DNA from: Sulfitobacter sp. OXR-159
GTDB lineage: Bacteria; Pseudomonadota; Alphaproteobacteria; Rhodobacterales; Rhodobacteraceae
NCBI RefSeq assembly: GCF_034377145.1
Contig: NZ_CP139707.1
Span: forward strand, 2,988,501 to 3,052,500
DNA length: 64,000 nucleotides
Direction of reading: 5' to 3'
The notes below the pieces were generated by a model. The model was given only the letters and a program-made list of their open reading frames with translations. It did not search any database and was not told where the DNA came from. This document shows, in pieces, positions 1 through 9,100 of this stretch. Positions within the stretch are counted from its first letter, which is position 1, and each line of letters opens with the position of its first letter. The translations under genes were made by a program, and so were the position numbers.

Positions 1-915
1 CGGGCGCCCTCTTAAGCCGGTGAACATCAAGCCGCTGTGGATCTGTGCCTGCTCGTCTGCAATCCGCTGAAGCTCGTCCGTCACCGGAACGCGGAAATCG
101 TCCGTCTTGTTTCGCAGTCCTTTGACCCGCTCGGCCGGGACGGTCCAGATGCTGTCCTCGATCTCGTCCAGATGCGCGCCGCGGGCCGCATCCGATCTGA
201 CCATCGTTAGAATGATCCAGCGCAAGCATTGCGCCACGTCGCTTTTCGTCTCCGAGAGCCGGGCGTAAAGCGCCGGGATTTCCTGCCACGGTGTCGCCGG
301 GATGGGCGTCGGGATGTACTCGACCGCGCCCAGCACTTCCTTGGCGGCGTCGACAGTGAACGGGTCGCAGTCGTGTCCCATGAGTTTCGCCTTGGAAAAG
401 ACGAGGCGCGTCCTCTGGTATGCCTTGACCGACACGCTGGGCTTGGTGTGCCAGATCGGTGCCATCGCGCCTTGAACGTCCTGTACCGTGATCTGGGATA
501 TCGGCTTGCGGCCGATCTTGGGGATGATGTGGGTGTCGAGGGCGCTGCGCCATTTGCCGCGCTTCCCGTCGCCGCGCAGTGTCGCCTTCCGAGCCTCGAA
601 CACCATATCGACCATCTGCGCGAATGTCGGGTCCGCGCGCTGGGCGGCGAGGGCGTCGGCTTCCCTCTGCTGTCTGCGCACCGATATAGGGTCGCGGCCC
701 TCTCGGAGCTCCGCTGCCCATCGGTCGCGGATTTTCCGCGCCTCGGCGAGCGTCACGGCTGGCCAGCTGCCCAGCCCCATCTCTTTGCGCTTGCCCCATA
801 TCGAGTAGCGGTAGACCCAGCTGCCCCGCTCCCCCTTCTTGAGCAGCCGCAGTCCGTTCCCGTCCTCGTGCTTTCCGTCCGGCGCCTTCTTGATACCCAT
901 CGCAGTGAGCGGCAT
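1..915 (-). CDS. Tyrosine-type site-specific integrase (partial, C-terminus beyond left edge)
   Basis: The minus-strand frame is open from ATG at 915 to the window edge (305 codons). The N-terminus has the arm-DNA-binding domain (DUF4102 type) of prophage and island integrases, with motifs such as GLRLLKKG, GSWVYRY and LAEARKIRD. A SAM-like core-binding region follows around residues 95-180 (TFAQMVDMV, HIIPKIG). The start of the catalytic domain is seen as LRWIILTMVRSDAARGA, where the box I arginine should lie. The other catalytic residues (HxxR, Tyr) would be to the left of the window. Integrases of this type usually sit at one end of a prophage or genomic island, so an element probably extends leftwards. 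No tRNA or attachment site is recognisable at 916-1102. The family call is secure; completeness and activity cannot be judged. Confidence 0.85.
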   Translation of the reverse strand, partial: MPLTAMGIKKAPDGKHEDGNGLRLLKKGERGSWVYRYSIWGKRKEMGLGSWPAVTLAEARKIRDRWAAELREGRDPISVRRQQREADALAAQRADPTFAQMVDMVFEARKATLRGDGKRGKWRSALDTHIIPKIGRKPISQITVQDVQGAMAPIWHTKPSVSVKAYQRTRLVFSKAKLMGHDCDPFTVDAAKEVLGAVEYIPTPIPATPWQEIPALYARLSETKSDVAQCLRWIILTMVRSDAARGAHLDEIEDSIWTVPAERVKGLRNKTDDFRVPVTDELQRIADEQAQIHSGLMFTGLRGRP

Positions 916-918
916 TCC

Positions 919-940
919 GTTCCCCCAATTGTTCCCCCAA
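919..940. repeat. Two direct copies of GTTCCCCCAA before the integrase
   Basis: GTTCCCCCAA occurs at 919-928 and again at 931-940, a 12-bp period, just upstream of the integrase start at 915. Direct repeats beside an integrase gene can be arm-type recombinase sites or part of an attachment site. That role is inferred from position only. Confidence 0.45.
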
Positions 941-1102
941 GCTGGGGCGCGCTTCGGTGATCCCGCAAGCGCCAACATGCGACAGTTTTATCCGCGATGT
1001 GCCTGATAAATAAAGGGCAAATGCTCCCGGCTGCGCCGCGCTGCGACAGGGGGTAGGTTCCTTCAGGGAGCGCCAATTTCCGCCACGCCTACCTGCGCCC
1101 AC

Positions 1103-1462
1103 TTACCCGCGCGCGAAATCGTCAATCGCTGCTGCGATCAGATGCGGAAATGTGGGCTTGCCGAGCATGGCAATCGGCTCAAGCGCTCTCAGCCGTGTTT
1201 GGGTCTGTTCGTCCAGATTGCCGCTCATGAAGATGCAGCGGATACTGTATTGGCTTAGCAACCACTGCGCGAGGTCCTCGCCGGATTCTCCATTCGCCAG
1301 TCGCAGGTCCATGAACGCCAAGTCCGGACGAGACTGCGCCACCACCTCCCGGCAAGCCGCGAAATCCTTGACCGGGCCAAGAACGGAATGCTGAAGCTGT
1401 TCGATCTGCATCTGAAGATCCAAGGCAATCAGAAATTCATCTTCGACGATCAGGATATTCAT
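1103..1462 (-). CDS. Single-domain response regulator (CheY-like receiver)
   Basis: This is a 119-residue receiver domain without an output domain. The acidic pocket is E7-D8, the phospho-acceptor is D52 in FMDLRL, the switch residue lies in FMSG, and the conserved lysine is in LGKP. It starts 6 bp after the stop of the upstream HisKA_2/HWE-type kinase gene, so the two are almost certainly co-transcribed and cognate. Such stand-alone receivers act by phosphotransfer or protein contact, not by DNA binding. In alphaproteobacteria they are common partners of HWE/HisKA_2 kinases, but the downstream target is not visible here. Confidence 0.85.
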   Translation of the reverse strand: MNILIVEDEFLIALDLQMQIEQLQHSVLGPVKDFAACREVVAQSRPDLAFMDLRLANGESGEDLAQWLLSQYSIRCIFMSGNLDEQTQTRLRALEPIAMLGKPTFPHLIAAAIDDFARG

Positions 1463-1468
1463 CGGGGA

Positions 1469-2917
1469 TTACCCGGCAGGCATGGGGATCTCAATCTCGA
1501 CGCAATACCCATGCTCTGTTGCCCTCTTCTCCATCGTCGCCCCAAGCTGGCTAACAATGCCCGCCACGATCTTCGAACCGAGACCGACCCTCTCTAGACC
1601 TTTCGCGCTACCGATCCCATCGTCTGATACCGTCAAGGTCAAAAGGGTTCCCTCTTGATGCAAACGAACATCTACCCGGCCCTGTTCCCGCTCAACGAAG
1701 GCATGTTTATGCGCGTTGGTCACAAGCTCATTGATCAGCAGCGCAAGGTTGATCGCCAGATCCGTCGGAAGAACGACCGCCTGCGCGTAGACAACATTCT
1801 CAATCCGCCTGCTGTCGGTCTCTGTGCTGGTTGAAAGAAAGTCGACGAGTTGCGGGATGTATTCACCGACATCCACATGGGTAACGTTCTGCGATTTATA
1901 GATAAGTTCATGAACCGAGCTTACGGCATGCACCCGCAAAGAGGCCTGCTGCAGACTGTGTTTGACGTGGTCGTCTTCCACCGATGCGGCTTCAAGGCGT
2001 AGGATACTCGACACCAGATGGAGGCTGTTCTTGATCCGGTGGTTTACATCCCCCAGCAGCGTTTCTTTCTGCCCAAGAAGTTTGTCCCTCTCGGTCAGTG
2101 TTTTCTGCAAGACCTCTTCGCGCTTTTTGGAATGGGTCAGATCAAGGGACGCACCGATGAACCGCGCGGGTTTGCCGTGCTCAAAAAGCACTTCGCCACG
2201 TGTGTTCAGCCATCGAATATCCCCTCGGGGCAAGACGATCCGATAGTCGGCGTTTACCGTTGCATCACTGGCCGTGACCCCTTCCAAGCTCTTCTTCACA
2301 TGCTCCAGATCATCGGGATGGATACGCTCAAAAAGCTTGGTGATCGGAAAGGTTCCCTCGGTATCTGGATAGCCGAAAAGATCGGCCAACTCATGCGATA
2401 CATTCGCGGTGCCGGTCTGAAGGTCCAGTTCCCCATAGCCGACACCCGACACCTGTTTTGCCAGATTGAGCCGTATCGCTTGGTCGCGGCGACCAATGAA
2501 TTCCGAGGTGACATCTTCGACATGGTGAATAAGCGCGATCAGCTGGCCGTCTTGGAAAACAGGCGCGTTGAACGGCTGCCAATACTTCTCTTCAAAGGCC
2601 CCGTCGACGCTGTCGCGAATGGGGATATTGTATTTCTGAACGGCCATCCGATGCGGCATGCCAGTGGCGGCGACAATCTCAAGCGACTTGCGCAGATTGT
2701 TGGTGCCATCCGCCGTAGCGTCAGAAGGATCATCCGGAAATGCATCGAACAGCAATTTCCCAATGAGATCATCGGCTTTTGACCCGGTAATGCAAAGATA
2801 CCGGTCATTCACGTCGATGATCATAAGATCAGTATCTAAAACAAGATAGCCATGGGGGGACGCTGCAAAAATTGCAGATCTCGGCACGCGCGCATTCGCC
2901 GATTTACCACCGCCCAT
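1469..2917 (-). CDS. PAS-PAS sensor histidine kinase of the HisKA_2/HWE group
   Basis: This 482-residue protein has no evident membrane segment. Two PAS folds are visible, one at roughly 15-135 (GYLVLDTDLMIIDVNDRY) and a PAS_3-like one at about 150-265 (GYGELDLQTG, RGDIRWLNTRGEVLFEHGKPARFIGA written here only in part: RWLNTRGEV, RFIGASLDLT). The dimerisation region carries H293 in VNHRIKNSL, the signature of the HisKA_2/HWE kinases. The ATPase domain follows, with LINELVTNAHKHA (N box) and VSDDGIGSAKG (G1). It forms a two-gene operon with the receiver gene 6 bp downstream. This kinase class often senses light, redox or general stress, but the LOV cysteine motif is absent from the PAS domains, so a blue-light role is unlikely. 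The ligand is unknown. Confidence 0.85.
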   Translation of the reverse strand: MGGGKSANARVPRSAIFAASPHGYLVLDTDLMIIDVNDRYLCITGSKADDLIGKLLFDAFPDDPSDATADGTNNLRKSLEIVAATGMPHRMAVQKYNIPIRDSVDGAFEEKYWQPFNAPVFQDGQLIALIHHVEDVTSEFIGRRDQAIRLNLAKQVSGVGYGELDLQTGTANVSHELADLFGYPDTEGTFPITKLFERIHPDDLEHVKKSLEGVTASDATVNADYRIVLPRGDIRWLNTRGEVLFEHGKPARFIGASLDLTHSKKREEVLQKTLTERDKLLGQKETLLGDVNHRIKNSLHLVSSILRLEAASVEDDHVKHSLQQASLRVHAVSSVHELIYKSQNVTHVDVGEYIPQLVDFLSTSTETDSRRIENVVYAQAVVLPTDLAINLALLINELVTNAHKHAFVEREQGRVDVRLHQEGTLLTLTVSDDGIGSAKGLERVGLGSKIVAGIVSQLGATMEKRATEHGYCVEIEIPMPAG

Positions 2918-3248
2918 AGGCCCGCTCTCCCGGTACTTACCATCTTCACTATTGATCGTAGCCCTTTAATTTAGAACATAAAAGCAAAGAGATACTAATT
3001 TAAGTTAAGTTGTACCAAACTGCGTTGATGTGGGGGACCGCAAGCAGCTTCAGAAATATGTGGGCAACGCATGCGCGGGGAAAATTGCACCTGACTTCCG
3101 TTGTCCCGGCGAACAAAGGGGGCTGCCATTAGCGATTAAGACCTCGACAATGCGATTCAAACCATAGCGCACCCGGAGAGCCTTGGGCTTTTCGCCTATT
3201 AAGCAAGCGCAACCACCTCAAATCGCGCCTGCCCCGCCACAGCCCCCG
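2918..3248. other. Intergenic region, 331 bp
   Basis: This separates two minus-strand kinase genes and should hold the promoter of the PAS kinase. It contains an AT-rich patch around 2965-3015. I see no RNA gene, clear terminator or credible small gene. Confidence 0.5.
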
Positions 3249-4790
3249 TTACGCCGCGGCGAGCGCATTCGCCACTCTGATCTCCGAAGCGCAATTGGGC
3301 AGATCCACGGTGAATTTCGTCCCGACGCCGACAGCACTTTCCACTTGAATATCCCCCTCATGCGCCGCGGCGAGCTTCTTGCTGATCGCAAGGCCAAGCC
3401 CCGTGCCGCCATCGGCGCTTTTGGCAGCCGTTTCCGCTTGGATGAAGGCTTGGAAGATCCGCTGCAAATCCTCTTCCGGCATCCCGCAGCCGTTGTCTTC
3501 GACCTCAAGTCGGCAGGTATCGCCGACCCTCGTGGCTCGCATGCGAATGTTAGAGGCCGATGAAAACTTCAGCGCGTTGCCTAAAAGGTTGATCAGGATC
3601 TGTTTGCAGCGCCCACGGTCGGCGAAAACGTCGAAGTCATTACATTCGATCTCCAGCACCGCCTGCTTTTCCTTGGCCAGCCCCTGAAACTGCTCCTCCA
3701 ACTCGGCCAGCAGTTCGCCAGCCTGAAAAGAGGTTTTGTTAAGCTTGATCGAGTTAAGCTCGATACTGGTATAGTCGAGGAGTTCATTGATGATGGTTAA
3801 CAAATGGTCGCCCGCAGATTTGATACGGCCGCCATAACGCTCTGTCTGGTCCCCCAGTTCTTCAAAATGCACCTTCGAGATTTGCTCGTTCGGCTTCAGC
3901 TTGGCGATGGTATGGCCCTTGAGCCCCGTCAGAAAGCTGGCGTAGCCGTTGATGATCGTTAGCGGCGTGCGCAACTCGTGGCTCAGAACGCTCATGAACT
4001 CTGACTTGGCGCGGCTGGCATCGCGGGCCTCATCCCGGGCTTGGCGCAATTCGACGATGTTCTCCAACCGTGTGCGGTTTTCGATGAAATAGGTGAACAG
4101 CCCGCCCATCACGATCATCGCAGCCGTCCCCGCGATAACCAGCGCCAGCAGTCTGTACTCATCAGGGTTGCTATGGCCGCCGATCAAGGTTGTCGGTGTC
4201 ACATGAAAGGCAGCCATCCCGGTAAAGTGCAGACCGACGATCGCCAAGGCAAAGCTCGCCGTCATTTTCGACCGGGCGTATTTATCGCCCTGCGCGCCAA
4301 AGAACAAAGCCACGGTCGACAGCACCATGGCCAGCAGAACCGAGGCGACAAGATAGCTCTTATCCCAGTGAATGATCCCCTCGATCCGATAGGCGATCAT
4401 CCCGGTGTAATGCATGGCCGAGATCGACAGCCCCAAGATCACCCCACCGATCACGGTCGTGACCCGTCTGCGAAACATCCCCGCAATGAGAATGCCGACC
4501 GTAGATCCGGTAATTGCGATCACCAACGAGGCGAAGGTAAGGCCGAAGTCGAAGCTTACCGGCGCATCGGGCTGATAGGCCAACATGGCGATGAAATGCG
4601 TGCACCAAATGGCGATGCCAGAGGTCACGGCGGTCAGAAAATACCACAACAACGCCTGACGCGGTGTCTGCTTAAGCCCGTGTCGGTAAAGATTTGCGAT
4701 CACCCAGCTGCCGAATGCGCACAAAAGCGCGGCAAGCAAGACCAACGTCATATCGTGGTCAGAGTGCATAGAATGAGCCACTGTCAGCAT
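3249..4790 (-). CDS. MHYT-domain sensor histidine kinase
   Basis: This is a 513-residue membrane kinase. The N-terminal 230 residues form the seven-helix MHYT sensor. Its repeated metal-site motifs are CTHFIAM, AMHYTGM and GLHFTGM, thought in this family to coordinate copper and sense a diatomic gas. A coiled stretch (ENRTRLENIVELRQARDE) leads to the HisKA domain with H271 in SHELRTPL. The HATPase_c domain has NLLGNALKFS, VEDNGCGMPEED and GGTGLGLAIS. No receiver or PAS domain is fused, and no response regulator is adjacent, so its partner is elsewhere. ATG codons at 4790 and 4769 both fit. The next gene on the opposite strand is another orphan membrane kinase. Confidence 0.88.
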   Translation of the reverse strand: MLTVAHSMHSDHDMTLVLLAALLCAFGSWVIANLYRHGLKQTPRQALLWYFLTAVTSGIAIWCTHFIAMLAYQPDAPVSFDFGLTFASLVIAITGSTVGILIAGMFRRRVTTVIGGVILGLSISAMHYTGMIAYRIEGIIHWDKSYLVASVLLAMVLSTVALFFGAQGDKYARSKMTASFALAIVGLHFTGMAAFHVTPTTLIGGHSNPDEYRLLALVIAGTAAMIVMGGLFTYFIENRTRLENIVELRQARDEARDASRAKSEFMSVLSHELRTPLTIINGYASFLTGLKGHTIAKLKPNEQISKVHFEELGDQTERYGGRIKSAGDHLLTIINELLDYTSIELNSIKLNKTSFQAGELLAELEEQFQGLAKEKQAVLEIECNDFDVFADRGRCKQILINLLGNALKFSSASNIRMRATRVGDTCRLEVEDNGCGMPEEDLQRIFQAFIQAETAAKSADGGTGLGLAISKKLAAAHEGDIQVESAVGVGTKFTVDLPNCASEIRVANALAAA

Positions 4791-5179
4791 TTTTTAAACC
4801 TCAAGATAATGAAGCCAGTGTTGCGCGAGGAATGCGTCGAAACCGTGTTCGAGTGGGTTCTTTTTGGCGGTAATTTCATATAGTAAAACCCTGATACGTG
4901 CTGAGCAGCCGGGGAAGGCCTTCCTTGGGCACATGTGACGGTTTCTGCGGCCTGCCGCTGCGCACTTACCCCACCACGTGGCCCATTCTGAACGCCCCTT
5001 CGCCCCTGTTGAGAGATGCAATCGCATCGCCCCATGGGTGACCGTGACGCTACTAAATGACGCCCTTCACATCCAAGGGTTGCGCCACCCTGCCTTAATA
5101 CGCCACTAGAACGCCAAACTTGCGCCGCATTCCAATGCTGATCTGCGCATATTCAATTTGGTTCATAGGTAACTCCGCA
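4791..5179. other. Divergent promoter region between two kinase genes
   Basis: This 389-bp stretch must contain the promoters of the MHYT kinase (leftward) and the 7TM kinase (rightward). A perfect 12-bp palindrome, GGAAGGCCTTCC, lies at 4913-4924. Nothing coding is convincing. Confidence 0.45.
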
Positions 5180-6985
5180 ATGCTAACGTGTTTTCAAGGG
5201 CTAATGCTTGACCCGGTCTATTGGGCTGTGCTTGCCGTCAGCGTGATCGCTGCGGCTGTCGCCCTATGGACGCTCAGGTTTCAAGAGTTCCATGGCAAGG
5301 TTTACTATGCGCTAACCTTTGCCGGGATGATCTGGACCCTGATGATGGTCGGAGCCGAAGCCGCAACGCCCGGCTACGCCTGCCAGATGCAACAGGCGCA
5401 ACTGGCGTGGCTGGGTCATGCTCTGGTTCCCGTCGCGTGGTCGTTCTTTATCTTCGAATATGTCGGCCCCTCGAACCATGCGCGTGGCCGGGCCAGCCTT
5501 TTGGCCCTGATCGCTGTGCCGCTGATGGCCTTTATCCTCGCCGCGACGAACGGCTGGCACCACCTGATCTATACCGCCGAGACCGCGATCCAGCCCGGCG
5601 AGGATCAAATCACCTTTGAACATGGCGCGGTATATTTTCTTGTCCTTGCGGTGCTCTATTGCTTTGTGATGGCGACGCTCATCTGGCTGGGGCGCGCATT
5701 TTTGCGGGCGAAACGGGCCGCTTGGCCGCTGCTGACGATGCTGGTGGTGATCACCCTGATCCCACTGGGCGCGAACGCGGCCTATGCGCTGTTCGGCTTC
5801 ACGGTCCTTGGCCTTGATCCGACGGCCTTCATGTTCACCTTGGGCATCTTCGCCTTTTCATGGCTGCTGGTGACCAACAAAACGATGGACATGCCCTCTG
5901 TCGGGCAATCGACCCTGTTTGACACGATGAGCGAACCACTCATCCTATTGGACGCGCGGCGGCACGTCATTCGCTCGAACGCCGCGGCCAAGCGCAGCGG
6001 GCTTTTGACGGATCCGTCCTTGGGGAATGATCTGATCGCGGGGATAAAGGCGCAAACGGCGCAAACCGCCTCTGCCCATATCACCTGCGATGAACGCCTC
6101 TATGAGCCGCGCATTCACCCCATCGAAAACCCGCTCTCCCCCGCCGGCCCCGCCATCGGTTGGAGCGTCACCTTCGTCGATGTCACCGACCAGATCGCCA
6201 CCACCACGGCCCTTGAACAAGCGCTGAAAGAGGCCGATGAGGCCAACCGCGCCAAAGATGAATTCATCTCGGTCGTGAGCCATGAGTTGCGCACGCCGCT
6301 GACCTCACTGAAGGGCGGCTTGGCATTGGCGCTCAGCGGCAAACTGGGCGAGGTCAAAGGCCCGCTGCGTTCCTCGCTCGACATTGCCCATCGCAACGGG
6401 GTCCGCCTGTCCCGTCTGGTCGATAATATCCTGCTGGTGCAAAAGCTTGAGGTACAGGCGCTGGCACTTGAGTGGCTGCCCGTCGACCTGCCCGCCCTGC
6501 TGCGCGAAAGCATCGAGGAAAACCGCATGTACGCGCATGAGCGCGGCATCAGACTGGATATCGGCAAGATCACGCAGCCTGCCGTGGTCTTGGGCGATGC
6601 CTTTGCGATCCGGCAGGTGGTCGACAATCTGATCTCGAACGCGGTGAAATTCTCCCATGTTGGCGACACCGTGGAGGGCAGGCTGACGGCGCACCAAGGC
6701 CGGGTACGGATCTCTATCCGCGATCATGGGCGCGGCATCCCTGAGGGGATGGAGGAGCGGGTCTTTGGCCGCTTCGGACAACTTGACGACGACGGTCAGA
6801 AATCGACCCAAGGCTCTGGCCTTGGCCTGCATATCTCTCGCCAACTGGCGCGGCAGATGGCGGGAGATCTGTTTTACGAAAGCGAGGCAGGTGTCGGATC
6901 GACCTTCCATGTCGAATTCGGCATCGGGGCCGAGGCAGAGCCCGCCCCGCAAGCGGCCCAAGGCGCGCTGCAAGGCACCGACTAA
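5180..6985 (+). CDS. Sensor histidine kinase with N-terminal seven-helix membrane sensor
   Basis: This is an integral-membrane kinase of about 600 residues. The first ~230 residues form seven hydrophobic segments of the histidine kinase 7TM sensor type (for example WAVLAVSVIAAAVALW, MAFILAATNGW). A degenerate PAS-like linker follows (MSEPLILLDARRHVIRSNAAA). The HisKA domain has VVSHELRTPLTSLKGG, and the HATPase domain has NLISNAVKFS, IRDHGRGIPEG and GSGLGLHIS. The frame opens with TTG at 5120. I prefer ATG 5180, which has AGGT upstream; ATG 5204, right before the first helix, is the alternative. There is no adjacent response regulator. It is divergent from the MHYT kinase and convergent with the SDR gene. 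Confidence 0.85.
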   Translation: MLTCFQGLMLDPVYWAVLAVSVIAAAVALWTLRFQEFHGKVYYALTFAGMIWTLMMVGAEAATPGYACQMQQAQLAWLGHALVPVAWSFFIFEYVGPSNHARGRASLLALIAVPLMAFILAATNGWHHLIYTAETAIQPGEDQITFEHGAVYFLVLAVLYCFVMATLIWLGRAFLRAKRAAWPLLTMLVVITLIPLGANAAYALFGFTVLGLDPTAFMFTLGIFAFSWLLVTNKTMDMPSVGQSTLFDTMSEPLILLDARRHVIRSNAAAKRSGLLTDPSLGNDLIAGIKAQTAQTASAHITCDERLYEPRIHPIENPLSPAGPAIGWSVTFVDVTDQIATTTALEQALKEADEANRAKDEFISVVSHELRTPLTSLKGGLALALSGKLGEVKGPLRSSLDIAHRNGVRLSRLVDNILLVQKLEVQALALEWLPVDLPALLRESIEENRMYAHERGIRLDIGKITQPAVVLGDAFAIRQVVDNLISNAVKFSHVGDTVEGRLTAHQGRVRISIRDHGRGIPEGMEERVFGRFGQLDDDGQKSTQGSGLGLHISRQLARQMAGDLFYESEAGVGSTFHVEFGIGAEAEPAPQAAQGALQGTD

Positions 6986-7000
6986 GCGCGCCCTTCGCGG

Positions 7001-7708
7001 TTAAAGTTCGATGCGGATGTCGTGGATCCACAGTTTCGGCGGACGTGAGAGGACAAAGACCACCACATCGGCCAGATCATCCGGTTCGGTGAAAATGTGG
7101 TTCGGCACGTCCTCTCCGGCCTTGGCGAACATGCCGGTATTGGTGCCCGACTGATACAGCCCGCCAATCCGCACGCCGGTGTTTTCCTCATCTGCCTTCA
7201 GCACCTCGGTAAAGCCGCGCACGCCGTATTTCGTGGCTGTATAAACCGACTGCCCCGCCTGCGCCACGACACCGGATTTCGACACGACATTGAGGATGAT
7301 CGCCTCGTCATTGTCGCGCAGCGCGGGCAGCGTTGCCTGTGTCATCTGCATCAGACCGGTCAGATTAGTCTGCACCGTCGCCTGCAGCATCTCCGGCGCG
7401 ATTGTGTCGAGCGGCCCGGCCTTGTGCCAAATCCCGGCGTTGTTGATCAGGATATCGAGCCCGCCAAAACGCGCCAGCACCTGCGCCGCGGCATGGTCGA
7501 TCGCCGATGGGTCTTGCAGATCGCAGGTCAGCCCCACGGCCTCTGCCGCGCCTGCGGCTGTGCAGGCCTCGGCCACCGCCTGCAACCGCGTCTCATCGCG
7601 GCCCAGAATGGCCAGCCGCGCGCCTGTCTCTGCCAGTTTCAGGCAGATGTGCCGCCCGATCCCGTCGCTGCCGCCGGTAACCAAAATACGTTTGTCGCGC
7701 AGTTCCAT
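7001..7708 (-). CDS. Short-chain dehydrogenase/reductase
   Basis: This is a 235-residue classical SDR. The NAD(P)-binding motif is TGGSDGIG near the N-terminus, the NNAG motif is in ILINNAGIW, and the catalytic region has the serine in NVVSKSG and the Tyr-x3-Lys in YTATKYG. The substrate cannot be predicted. The gene lies 71 bp downstream of, and in the same direction as, the LuxR-type regulator, so it may be that regulator's target or in its operon. An overlap with the kinase gene is avoided by only 15 bp at the convergent end. Confidence 0.85.
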   Translation of the reverse strand: MELRDKRILVTGGSDGIGRHICLKLAETGARLAILGRDETRLQAVAEACTAAGAAEAVGLTCDLQDPSAIDHAAAQVLARFGGLDILINNAGIWHKAGPLDTIAPEMLQATVQTNLTGLMQMTQATLPALRDNDEAIILNVVSKSGVVAQAGQSVYTATKYGVRGFTEVLKADEENTGVRIGGLYQSGTNTGMFAKAGEDVPNHIFTEPDDLADVVVFVLSRPPKLWIHDIRIEL

Positions 7709-7779
7709 GTCGTTCTCCTATGCTTGACGGTGGCTTACCGCGTGGCGGAGCCTCCGCCAAGCCCTGCCCACGCGGTCGG

Positions 7780-8499
7780 TCAGATCGTAATGATTTGCGC
7801 CCGGATTGCCTTGGCCACCGCATGGGTCTTGTTGGTCACCTGCAGCTTTGCGCAGGCATTATAGAGGTGGTGGTTCACCGTGCTGTTCGAGACGGTCATA
7901 ATCTGCGCCGTCTCCCATGCCGTCTTGCCCACGGCGGCCCATTTCAGCACTTCCTTCTCGCGGTTGCTGAGCCGCGGCCCCGGCGCGGCGCTGCTGATTT
8001 CCGCCACGATATCACTTTGGATCAAACAGCCCAGATAGATCGCATCAGCGAGGATGCCGCGCTTGTATCTGCGCCATTCGTGAATGCGTAGGTCAGAGTT
8101 CAGCGTCAGCACCGCCTTTCCATGCAGGTGGTCCCGAATGGGGATCGAGACACCGTTTTGACGCACGCCAAACTCCATCGCCTCCCCGAAAAAATTGCGG
8201 GTGGTCCGGTCGACCTTGGGCAATTCGCTCCAATCCACGGGCAAGGTGCCCTCAAGGGATTGGTCGACCACCGGGTCGATCAAATGGTAGCTTTCCTCTT
8301 GGTAGCGCGTCAGCCAAGCCGGGTCATAGGTCGTGTGAATGACCGGATCGCTGTTGCCGGGGTTGGTTTTGTGAAACCCCAGATATGACAGGTTGTTCAA
8401 CCCCATCTCCTGCGCCAAGACCTGCAGCATCTCGGTCGGCTTGATGTCTGGTCGTTGCTCTTTCAGGAGGAGGTAGCGGTCGGAAAGCGGGGTCACCAT
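7780..8499 (-). CDS. LuxR-type quorum-sensing regulator (solo)
   Basis: This 239-residue protein has an N-terminal autoinducer-binding domain and a C-terminal LuxR HTH. The ligand-pocket pattern of acyl-homoserine-lactone receptors is recognisable: Trp and Tyr in WLTRYQEE, Asp-Pro in LIDPVV, Trp in PVDWSEL and Gly in FGVRQNGVS. The HTH is LSNREKEVLKWAAVGKTAWE with NSTVNHHLYNACAKL. No LuxI synthase is seen within about 30 kb on either side, so it is a solo or depends on an unlinked synthase. Conserved pocket residues suggest it can still bind a lactone or similar signal; this is an inference. It probably regulates itself and the SDR downstream. Confidence 0.88.
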   Translation of the reverse strand: MVTPLSDRYLLLKEQRPDIKPTEMLQVLAQEMGLNNLSYLGFHKTNPGNSDPVIHTTYDPAWLTRYQEESYHLIDPVVDQSLEGTLPVDWSELPKVDRTTRNFFGEAMEFGVRQNGVSIPIRDHLHGKAVLTLNSDLRIHEWRRYKRGILADAIYLGCLIQSDIVAEISSAAPGPRLSNREKEVLKWAAVGKTAWETAQIMTVSNSTVNHHLYNACAKLQVTNKTHAVAKAIRAQIITI

Positions 8500-9100
8500 A
8501 GGGCGGCGTTCAAAAGCTCATTTGTTTAAAAACTGAGCACCTTGATAGAACGCCTCAACCCCTGAGGGAACATCGCCGCCGCGAATGATTTCCCGGGATG
8601 AGGGAAACAGGCAAAGACGTTGCATTTTTGCCCCTATGACCAAGGGCCAAGCCAAAGGACCGCCCGACCAAAGATCGGAACATTCGCCCCCACGCTCGAG
8701 GCCGTGCAGGGCATAAAGCGGCCCCTGCCCGAAAACCTATGCGCCCCCTACAACAACAAAAACGTCCAACTCAGCGGACAAGGGCGCGGCGTCCCGAAGC
8801 AGGGGCCGGAACAGAGCCAAATGGCAGGCCCTGTCAAAAGATCGCGTCAACCTGAGCGCGCGTCTCTTATTTGGCTATCATTCTGCGCAGCCGCAAACTC
8901 CGATAACAAGATTCGTGCGCTCGATCTCCAAGCATTTGTTATAGTTTGATTAAATTTCCGGCAGTTCTTGACTGATTGAACCTGAGTGCGCCTGTAAACC
9001 TAGTAAAATTTATAGTCGCGAGTGAATCGCGAAAGCCAACCATCGCCTTCATACACCTGCAAGATTGCGCTGTTAGAAAATTTTCACTGGCAATCTGACA
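8500..9100. other. Non-coding region between luxR and the ars operon
   Basis: This is a stretch of about 600 bp holding the luxR promoter on the left and the ars promoter on the right. Base composition becomes AT-rich from about 8920 to 9123. An open frame at 8620-8949 has no recognisable domain and no ribosome site, so I treat it as non-coding. No obvious lux box was found. It may contain degenerate sequence. Confidence 0.4.

Noticed and set aside
8620..8949. Open frame of 109 codons between luxR and the ars operon.
   Set aside because: No ribosome site, no recognisable domain, and atypical composition for a protein of this genome.
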